A DNA stretch of 10,443 bases from contig PCCT01000024.1 of assembly GCA_002731985.1 (NCBI GenBank), forward strand, positions 1 to 10,443. Reading direction: 5' to 3'. Below are positions 6,276-10,443 of the stretch, piece after piece. The translations under genes and the position numbers were made by a program. Source of the stretch: Nitrospinota bacterium (GTDB lineage Bacteria; Nitrospinota; Nitrospinia; Nitrospinales; VA-1). Numbering within the stretch: the first letter of the stretch is position 1; each line of letters begins with the position of its first letter. Below the pieces are notes generated by a model that saw nothing but the letters and a program-made list of their open reading frames with translations, was not told the DNA's origin and searched no databases.

Positions 6276-6839
6276 TCAGCTCCGCTGAATGAGTTGAGCA
6301 AATGCTTCTACAGTGTCGTCAGTAGCCCAGTCGCGGGGGCCTATTGCTTTGTGCACGATGATACCATTTTTATCGACAACGAAAGTTTCCGGGACGCCCG
6401 TTGTCTTGTAGTCCTTTTTTGCCACCTCACTGTCCGGGTCAAGCAGTACGGGAAAGGTGAGGTTATATTCCTTAACGAACGGGGCGATCAGCGATTGGTC
6501 TTTGTCGACACTGATGGTCAGCATTTCAAAATCGTATTCCTTGAAGCGCTGGTATAGTTTTTCCATCGACGGCATTTCCACTTTGCAAGTGGCGCACCAC
6601 GTTGCCCAAAAATTGATGAACAGCACCTTACCCCGGTAGTCCGACAGTTTAATTTTTCCTCCAGTGAGGGTGGGCAGATCAAATGCGGGCGCCAGAAACG
6701 CCTCGGCAGGATATTCCACCTCTCCCGGTCGAAGGTCTACCTTGTTGATGGCCATAATAAATGCTGAAAGCAGGGCCGCTACCAGCAAGGCATAGGGAAT
6801 GTAAATGCTGACAGGTTTTTGTTCTGCAATGGTGTTCAT
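6276..6839 (-). CDS. TlpA/ResA-type membrane-anchored thioredoxin-family protein
   Basis: A 187-residue protein with an N-terminal membrane anchor (about 12-31) and a periplasmic thioredoxin fold. The TlpA/ResA/CcmG features are the start of the domain at APAFDLPTLTGGKIKLSDYR, the GKVLFINFWATWCATCKVEM stretch with the redox pair C82 and C85, the central insertion LTISVDKDQS, and the cis-proline motif TGVPETFVVDKNG (P150). Such proteins reduce disulfides, most often in apocytochrome c haem sites or in copper-centre assembly. It sits 12 bases after the CYCXC-type gene and just before the His-rich gene, so a role in maturing one of its Cys-rich or metal-binding operon partners is likely but inferred. 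The start is ATG 6837-6839; no clear ribosome binding site is visible. A specific name such as resA or ccmG is not justified. Confidence 0.9.
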   Translation of the reverse strand: MNTIAEQKPVSIYIPYALLVAALLSAFIMAINKVDLRPGEVEYPAEAFLAPAFDLPTLTGGKIKLSDYRGKVLFINFWATWCATCKVEMPSMEKLYQRFKEYDFEMLTISVDKDQSLIAPFVKEYNLTFPVLLDPDSEVAKKDYKTTGVPETFVVDKNGIIVHKAIGPRDWATDDTVEAFAQLIQRS

Positions 6840-6851
6840 ATTTTAGTAAAT

Positions 6852-7295
6852 TTAAAGTCGTTGTGGTTTATAGGGACGATAAAACTTTTTATCGACAGCG
6901 ACTACAATTTCGTCGATAGTTTTCCCCTGCTTGTACATTTCATAGGCATATAGGACCTCGTTGATACAGGTATCGCATTTGGCCCCGTGTTTGTTTGTGA
7001 AGCAGGTGAGCAGGGTTTTGTGCTGATGATTTTTCTTGCAGTAACAGTAGCAAAACTGGCTGTCGATGACTTTCGGAATCTCGGCGGCGATGCGGTAAGC
7101 CTCAGCTACTTTTCCCGTATAGAAAGCCGAAGACATCACCGGTCGGTTTTCAATCAATATTCCCGTCGCCGGGGCAATAGGCTCCACATATTCCGGTTGT
7201 TTCGTGGCCGAATAAACGATGGCCAGAATCAGAGCGATTCCCCCAATGAAGGCCAAGGGTCTTAAATTGCGTTTCTTTCTGGAGTTTTTTTCCAT
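6852..7295 (-). CDS. PCYCGC/CYCXC-type Cys-rich membrane-anchored protein
   Basis: A 147-residue protein with a basic N-terminus, one membrane span (about 11-29) and a periplasmic Cys-rich domain. The core is FCYCYCKKNHQH (C82, C84, C86), then LLTCF (C98), KHGAKCDTC (C107, C110) and a helical INEVLYAYEMYKQGKTIDEI. This order (CYCxC, His, DCF-like Cys, HG, CxxC) fits the PCYCGC motif family known from Gram-positive lipoproteins. It also fits what I recall as the CYCXC (seleno)protein family, in which one position may be selenocysteine. Here every redox position is Cys and there is no in-frame TGA. The biochemical role is not established; metal or thiol chemistry is likely. It is the first gene of the redox operon, about 58 bases after a predicted transcription start. 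The start ATG 7293-7295 lacks an obvious ribosome binding site. Confidence 0.8.
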   Translation of the reverse strand: MEKNSRKKRNLRPLAFIGGIALILAIVYSATKQPEYVEPIAPATGILIENRPVMSSAFYTGKVAEAYRIAAEIPKVIDSQFCYCYCKKNHQHKTLLTCFTNKHGAKCDTCINEVLYAYEMYKQGKTIDEIVVAVDKKFYRPYKPQRL

Positions 7296-7360
7296 AAAAG
7301 CTTGAAGTAAAATTAGTTAAGGAGATTAAGGCGGCATATCATATATTCAGTTATTTCTCA

Positions 7361-7389
7361 ATTATATGGGTTGCCAGCACCCAATTCAA
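7361..7389 (-). promoter_or_regulatory. Sigma70-type promoter for the redox operon
   Basis: Read on the minus strand, TTGAAT (7384-7389) and a consensus TATAAT (7361-7366) are separated by exactly 17 bases. The predicted transcription start near 7354 leaves a leader of about 58 bases before the CYCXC-type gene. The spacer is itself a dyad, TGGGT (7367-7371) against ACCCA (7379-7383). This is the best promoter match seen in the window. Confidence 0.6.
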
Positions 7390-7403
7390 GAAGAAGTTGG
7401 GTG
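7367..7403. promoter_or_regulatory. Operator-like TGGGT half-sites overlapping the redox-operon promoter
   Basis: TGGGTTG (7367-7373), CACCCAA (7378-7384) and TTGGGTG (7397-7403) are three related half-sites in alternating orientation. CACCCAA and TTGGGTG are perfect seven-base inverted repeats and can extend through TTC/GAA with one bulged base. They cover the -35 region and the spacer, where a repressor would block RNA polymerase. The regulator is unknown. Confidence 0.4.
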
Positions 7404-7435
7404 GAAGTATATAGGAAAAAACCCCTATAACCACC
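7400..7435 (-). terminator. Possible terminator hairpin downstream of the glycosyltransferase gene
   Basis: GGTGG (7400-7404) pairs with CCACC (7431-7435), and TATAGG (7410-7415) with CCTATA (7424-7429), around an AT-rich loop and an uneven internal loop. On the minus strand it lies 62 bases past the glycosyltransferase stop codon. The U-run falls in the loop and not after the stem, so it is not a standard intrinsic terminator. Confidence 0.3.
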
Positions 7436-7497
7436 AGTGCTGATCTGGGAGGAAAAAAGGTGGCAATATATGGCAGTACCTTATTTTGGCTGATTAT

Positions 7498-8175
7498 CTA
7501 CCTGACCACCAGATACCATTTGCTTAAAGTTTGCGGTGGGAAACCGAGCAGGAATAATGTCGCGATGGCTATATTGCGGAGTGTGGTGAATAGAATGCCT
7601 TCGGTCGTCCACCGGCGTGCTGAGGTGTGGGCTTTTTCTTTAAGGAGGATGACCTCGCCCTGTCTGCTGAGACGGCGGAAAAACTCTAGGTCTTCGCAAA
7701 TGGGAAGCGGGGCGAATCCACCCAGTTCTCGAAACATGTCAGCTCGCACAAAGATAGCCTGATCGCCGTATACGAGGTTGAGGTATTTCGAGCGCCAGCT
7801 CGCTAATGTGGAAATGAGCTTGAGGGAAATTTTTTCTGATTCGATGGCCAGGCTGAACGCGCCTCCTGCTGGTTCACCGGACAACATTTTTTCGGTCATC
7901 TTGCTGAAGCTTTCTGGGGACAGTCTACTGTCGGCATGCAGGAACAGGAGAAGGTCGCCGGTGGCTTCTTTTGCTCCCGCGTTCATCTGACGGGCTCTCC
8001 CAACCTCACTTGTGACCACGCGGATGGCTAAACGACCAGCTATGGGAACGGTGAGGTCGGTGCTTCCTCCATCAGCCACAATTATTTCATGCGGATTCAG
8101 AAGTGAGACAGCGGTCAGGCTCTCTTCCAGAGCGAGGGCTTCGTTGAGAGTGGGAACGATGACAGATATCTTCAA
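7498..8175 (-). CDS. Family 2 glycosyltransferase (TIGR04283-like)
   Basis: A 225-residue GT-A-fold glycosyltransferase, probably at the membrane. It starts KISVIVPTLNEA, with the nucleotide-binding DGGSTD (35-40), GRARQMNAGA (59-68), LLLFLHADS (75-83, the metal-binding HAD in place of DxD), VYGDQAIFVR (135-144) and ICEDLEFFRR (159-168), and ends with a hydrophobic stretch (about 198-214). The compact size and these motifs fit the family I know as TIGR04283, annotated rSAM/selenodomain-associated transferase 2. Its sugar donor and acceptor are unknown, and no partner radical SAM gene is visible here. The start is TTG 8173-8175. An in-frame TAA lies 24 bases upstream with no ATG or GTG between, and the family motif begins at residue 2. 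AGGA is ten bases before the TTG. It stands alone, divergent from bpt. Confidence 0.88.
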   Translation of the reverse strand: MKISVIVPTLNEALALEESLTAVSLLNPHEIIVADGGSTDLTVPIAGRLAIRVVTSEVGRARQMNAGAKEATGDLLLFLHADSRLSPESFSKMTEKMLSGEPAGGAFSLAIESEKISLKLISTLASWRSKYLNLVYGDQAIFVRADMFRELGGFAPLPICEDLEFFRRLSRQGEVILLKEKAHTSARRWTTEGILFTTLRNIAIATLFLLGFPPQTLSKWYLVVR

Positions 8176-8246
8176 GGAGCCAGGTTCCTGATGAGAGGAT
8201 TACCATTTTGGGTTGGATCGAAACAGGCGGAATTTACGACTTGACT

Positions 8247-8280
8247 CGCCTTTCAGGCGCGCCTTCGACCGGGTTAAGTT
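8247..8280. repeat. Hairpin plus decayed copy of the TTCGAC repeat family in the glycosyltransferase/bpt gap
   Basis: CGCCT (8247-8251) and AGGCG (8255-8259) form a short perfect stem with a TTC loop. Directly after it, GCCTTCGACCGGGTTAAG resembles the repeat core CCTTCGACTGGGCTCAGG at 3820-3837, with several substitutions. Unlike the other copies, this one lies between divergent genes. The relationship is plausible but weak. Confidence 0.35.
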
Positions 8281-8367
8281 AATCATAAATTATAGGTGAT
8301 TGCAACGGCCTGACTGAGCCCACCTTATGATGAATTCCCCTGTTTACGCTACACTTAATACGGCAAA

Positions 8368-8376
8368 TGATATAAA
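8368..8376 (+). promoter_or_regulatory. Extended -10 promoter element for bpt
   Basis: TGATATAAA fits TGnTATAAT with one mismatch and ends 39 bases before the bpt ATG. No matching -35 at normal spacing is seen. TTTACG at 8343-8348 is too far away, at 22 bases. The arrangement mirrors that upstream of lysA. Confidence 0.4.
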
Positions 8377-8415
8377 ATGCCGATATCACTGATTGATTTC
8401 TGACATCTTTCCGCC

Positions 8416-9261
8416 ATGGCGGATGTTCCCTTTTTGTTTATGCTGGCACATTTTATCGATTCAAAGTCGTTTCAGTGCGGATATTTCAAAGATCGCGAAT
8501 CTTTGTTTGAAGAATATCTGTTGGAAGATATTTCGGAAGTTGAATTCGAGTATCTGTTAGCGCATGGAATGAGACATTTTGGCGATTACTATTTTCGCCC
8601 TCGCTGTTTGGACTGTTTCCAATGTATCCCGATTCGTCTGCGGGTGGCGAATTTCAAGATAAGGAGAAGCCAGAAACGCGCTCTTAAGTCGTGTAGTGGG
8701 CTTAGGGTCAAGATCGGCTCGCCTTCTTATTCTGATGAAAAATTTAGTTTATACATTAACCATAAGGCAAAGTTTCAAACCTTGGTGGATGATGTTGAGG
8801 ACGAGCAGAACTTTCGCCTCTCATTTTATGTGAACACGGCGTTTGGTATCGAGTTTGAGTATTATATGGATGATAAACTTGTTGGCGTGGCGTTGGGGGA
8901 TTATACGACAAACACCTTTTCCGCTATCTACACTTTTTATGATACCAGCGTTTCGAAACTCAGCCTGGGGACTTTCAGCATCCTTCAGCAATTAGAATTT
9001 TGCCGGCAGAAAGGTGTGAAGTTTTTTTACCTGGGATACTATATCGGGGAAAACCAGTCGCTTAACTACAAGGCAGAGTTTCGCCCCAATGAGATATATA
9101 TTGATCTTTCGTGGAGACCGTTCAGAAGTGCCGAGGGGGATTACCTAATGCTAAAAAGCAATGTCTTGTGGAGAAATACCGACTTTTTAGTCAAGGCCGC
9201 GCCCGACCGGCAAGAGGAAAGGATCGAAGCTCCACAGGCAAAGGAAAACTCTTTTCTGTAA
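8416..9261 (+). CDS. bpt: Bacterial aminoacyl-tRNA--protein transferase (Bpt, leucyl/arginyl-transferase type)
   Basis: A 281-residue cytoplasmic enzyme of the N-degron pathway. Bpt/ATE-family transferases move an amino acid (leucine in characterised Bpt proteins) from tRNA to the N-terminus of proteins with acidic N-terminal residues, marking them for ClpS/ClpAP. The N-domain shows C21 in FQCGYF, then HFGDYYFRPRCLDCFQCIPI with C64, C67 and C70, followed by RLRVANFKIRRSQKRALK. The C-domain shows DDKLVGVALGDY, IYTFYDTSVSKLSLGTFSIL and FFYLGYYIGENQSLNYKAEF followed by RPNE, all family signatures. The usual YYDP motif reads FYDT here. It is longer than typical Bpt proteins (about 235-250) because of a polar C-terminal tail. 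An in-frame TGA at 8401 sits just upstream of ATG 8416; no Shine-Dalgarno is visible. clpS is not in the window. Confidence 0.93.
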   Translation: MADVPFLFMLAHFIDSKSFQCGYFKDRESLFEEYLLEDISEVEFEYLLAHGMRHFGDYYFRPRCLDCFQCIPIRLRVANFKIRRSQKRALKSCSGLRVKIGSPSYSDEKFSLYINHKAKFQTLVDDVEDEQNFRLSFYVNTAFGIEFEYYMDDKLVGVALGDYTTNTFSAIYTFYDTSVSKLSLGTFSILQQLEFCRQKGVKFFYLGYYIGENQSLNYKAEFRPNEIYIDLSWRPFRSAEGDYLMLKSNVLWRNTDFLVKAAPDRQEERIEAPQAKENSFL

Positions 9262-9300
9262 AACGCATTCCTACCCAACCGTTTAGTGCTGGCCTCCTGG

Positions 9301-9414
9301 TCAGATCACGTCAAAAAATATCAGATACAACCATATCACCAGCAGAACGTTGAAGATCACGCCGGTGTGGAAAACCACATTAAATAGTTTTGAATATGTA
9401 AATTTGTATTTCAC
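9301..9414 (-). CDS. Small single-span membrane protein, unknown
   Basis: A 37-codon frame starting at GTG 9412-9414 and ending TGA 9301-9303. The translation is MKYKFTYSKLFNVVFHTGVI followed by FNVLLVIWLYLIFFDVI. A short basic, aromatic N-terminus is followed by about 20 hydrophobic residues, the classic layout of a small inner-membrane protein. AGAGGA lies about three bases before the GTG, a little close. It begins 27 bases after the LRR-protein stop codon and in the same frame as that gene, so the two are very likely co-transcribed; readthrough of the TAA would give an LRR protein with a membrane tail. No family is recognised. It could instead be a decayed C-terminal anchor of the LRR protein. 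Confidence 0.45.
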   Translation of the reverse strand: MKYKFTYSKLFNVVFHTGVIFNVLLVIWLYLIFFDVI

Positions 9415-9441
9415 GAATCCTCTTGAGTGATTAGCATACGT

Positions 9442-10257
9442 TTAGTCCATGATCAGGGTTTTGAGTCGGCTGGCTAGGTCTGAACTACGGATCATTTTGC
9501 GGACTGGTTTGTCTATCAGGTTGAAGCTCATGTATAGCCTTTCCAGATTAGGCAGGTGTGGAGATTCGGCTATGGCTTTGCCCCCGCCATCCCTTATTTC
9601 GTTCCGCCAGATACTAAGACAATTCAGGTTCTTCAAGTTAGGGGATTGAGCCAGAGCAATTGCCCCATCGTCACTTATTTTATTGGAGCACAGGTACAGT
9701 TTCTTGAGCCCGCTCAGTGTTTGCGTGGCAGCAATCGCCTTGACACCCTGGTCTCCTATTTTTGTGCTGTCCAAGTGAAGCGCGGTGAGAGCGGGCAGGT
9801 TTACTGATTTCGCTAATACCTCGGCTCCTTCGGCTTCGATAGGGTTTGAATCTAAAAACAGGATTTCCAGATTTTTCAAGTGTGGCGATGTTGCAAACGC
9901 TTTGGCTCCTTCAGGTCCTATATGATTAGCTTCGAGCATCAGGCAAGTCATGTTGCTGGCCAGTCTCGATTTTGCCAGCATCTTTGCTCCTGCGTCACCT
10001 ATTTTATTATGGTTCAAAAACAATTTTTCCAGATTGGGCAGGCATCGACTTTTGGATAATGTTTCAATTTCCGCGTCTCCCAATCCGTTATTGCTAAGAT
10101 AAAGTTGTTTCACCCCCTGAAGCGATTCCCCTGCCTGACATAAAAGACGCAAATGTTCGGGTGATATATTCATTTCTTCCAGATCCAGCAGGTCGCCTTC
10201 TGGAGTCAGGTGCGACAGGATGCATTCTTCCAGCTTCGATTTAGCGTTTGTTTTCAA
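9442..10257 (-). CDS. Leucine-rich repeat protein (ribonuclease-inhibitor-like), function unknown
   Basis: A 271-residue protein with a 46-residue N-terminal cap and eight consecutive 27-residue leucine-rich repeats (47-262), ending in a partial ninth (SRLKTLIMD). Each repeat fits LxxLxLxxNxIgDeGAkalAxSpxL, the ribonuclease-inhibitor-like LRR class with an alternating strand and helix. This forms a curved binding surface, usually for proteins. There is no signal peptide or membrane span, so the protein should be cytoplasmic. The start is TTG 10255-10257, supported by AGGAG nine bases upstream; no ATG start lies before the repeats. Similar LRR proteins are found in planctomycetes and as effectors in some pathogens, but nothing here points to secretion. 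The partner is unknown. A tiny membrane-protein frame follows just downstream. Confidence 0.85.
   Translation of the reverse strand: MKTNAKSKLEECILSHLTPEGDLLDLEEMNISPEHLRLLCQAGESLQGVKQLYLSNNGLGDAEIETLSKSRCLPNLEKLFLNHNKIGDAGAKMLAKSRLASNMTCLMLEANHIGPEGAKAFATSPHLKNLEILFLDSNPIEAEGAEVLAKSVNLPALTALHLDSTKIGDQGVKAIAATQTLSGLKKLYLCSNKISDDGAIALAQSPNLKNLNCLSIWRNEIRDGGGKAIAESPHLPNLERLYMSFNLIDKPVRKMIRSSDLASRLKTLIMD
9472..10119 (-). repeat. Eight tandem 81-base LRR-coding repeats
   Basis: The stretch encodes eight copies of a 27-residue unit with no insertion or deletion between them (residues 47-262 of the LRR protein). The units are diverged in DNA sequence: conserved Leu, Asn, Ile, Gly and Ala positions are kept while the exposed positions vary. 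The strict period suggests expansion by whole-unit duplication followed by divergence under structural constraint. Confidence 0.85.
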
Positions 10258-10308
10258 AAAGATTCTCTCCTAACGGAAAAGTTTTAGTCTGATTAATCAA
10301 TTTATATA

Positions 10309-10317
10309 ATTATCGCA
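10309..10317 (-). promoter_or_regulatory. Extended -10 promoter element for the LRR gene
   Basis: On the minus strand TGCGATAAT fits TGnTATAAT with one mismatch, 51 bases before the TTG start. The flanking DNA is strongly AT-rich. On the plus strand an overlapping TATAAT (10305-10310) might serve the divergent gene at 10371, but no good -35 accompanies either. Confidence 0.35.
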
Positions 10318-10370
10318 TAAAGATCAAACTCTCCAGCGGTAAATTATCATCTAATAAATGTGATGTAAGA

Positions 10371-10443
10371 ATGTACCAAATTCGGTATAAAGGGTGGACA
10401 TTAAATGCTTATGCGCTCTTGACGGGTGTGTCGTGGGCCACGG
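10371..10443 (+). CDS. N-terminus of a probable membrane protein (3' part outside window)
   Basis: From ATG 10371-10373 the frame is open to the right edge: MYQIRYKGWTLNAYALLTGV followed by SWAT. A short basic start followed by the beginning of a hydrophobic helix with Trp and Tyr at its edge is typical of the first span of a multi-pass transporter or similar inner-membrane protein. Only 24 residues are visible, so the family cannot be named. No strong ribosome binding site precedes the ATG. The gene diverges from the LRR gene across a 113-base AT-rich gap. Confidence 0.45.
   Translation, partial: MYQIRYKGWTLNAYALLTGVSWAT

Noticed and set aside
6272..6301. Upstream ATG at 6299-6301 as the start of the His-rich protein.
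   Set aside because: It adds ten polar residues before a clean signal peptide and overlaps the TlpA-like gene; ATG 6269-6271 has a GGAG site at good spacing.
6852..7295. Possible selenocysteine in the CYCXC-type protein.
   Set aside because: All redox positions are encoded as Cys and there is no in-frame TGA before the normal stop.
7378..7435. Two overlapping hairpins sharing 7400-7403, like an attenuator switch for the redox operon.
   Set aside because: They lie upstream of the predicted transcription start near 7354, so they would not be in the operon leader. Operator half-sites plus a weak glycosyltransferase terminator explain them better.
7498..8175. A selenium or radical SAM system suggested by the family name of the glycosyltransferase.
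   Set aside because: No radical SAM, selenium-related or other partner gene of that system is visible; the name alone is not evidence.
10322..10334. Minus strand reads GGAGAGTTTGATC, like the 5' end of 16S rRNA.
   Set aside because: The match stops after 13 bases and the following sequence is unrelated, so it is a chance match in the LRR promoter region.

Overview
The window is a gene-dense stretch from a Gram-negative-type bacterium. Evidence for this includes a diaminopimelate route to lysine, an exported His-rich protein, a thioredoxin-like cytochrome c maturation factor, a cytochrome b6-like membrane protein, and a Bpt-type aminoacyl-tRNA-protein transferase. The mix of genes would suit a respiring member of a deltaproteobacterial, Nitrospinota or Nitrospirota-like lineage. 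That placement is a guess from gene content; no marker gene in the window decides it. Eleven genes are supported over most or all of their length. There is also a partial gene at each edge and one probable very small membrane-protein gene. No rRNA, tRNA, CRISPR array or insertion sequence is visible, and no gap between genes exceeds about 250 bases.

Left part (1-4170): the tail of an inositol monophosphatase gene (+) converges on speA (-), which encodes arginine decarboxylase. speA diverges from lysA (+), which encodes diaminopimelate decarboxylase. lysA in turn converges on a pterin-4a-carbinolamine dehydratase gene (-). Both convergent gaps carry the same family of short inverted repeats built around CCTTCGACnGGCTCAGG, plus hairpins that could end transcription. 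The speA/lysA divergent gap holds two near-perfect palindromes and a good extended -10 promoter for lysA.

Centre (4405-7295): five genes on the minus strand form a probable redox operon. In transcription order they are a membrane-anchored PCYCGC/CYCXC-type Cys-rich protein, a TlpA/ResA-type thioredoxin with WCATC, a secreted His-rich protein with a C-terminal membrane anchor, a fused cytochrome b6/subunit IV protein, and a small glutaredoxin-like protein. A clear promoter (TTGAAT, 17 bases, TATAAT) lies upstream, and repeated TGGGT half-sites overlap its -35. The cytochrome b has the b6 histidine spacing. It has Ser where b6 has the haem ci cysteine, and PPW where quinol-oxidising cytochromes b usually have PEW. 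No Rieske or c-type cytochrome gene is present in the window. This operon is the most interesting part of the window.

Right part (7498-10443): a TTG-initiated family 2 glycosyltransferase (-) diverges from bpt (+). bpt converges on a TTG-initiated leucine-rich repeat protein (-) that contains eight back-to-back 27-residue repeats with no length variation. Just after the LRR stop codon, in the same reading frame, lies a 37-codon reading frame for a single-span membrane peptide. At the right edge a new plus-strand gene begins; its visible N-terminus looks like the start of a membrane protein.
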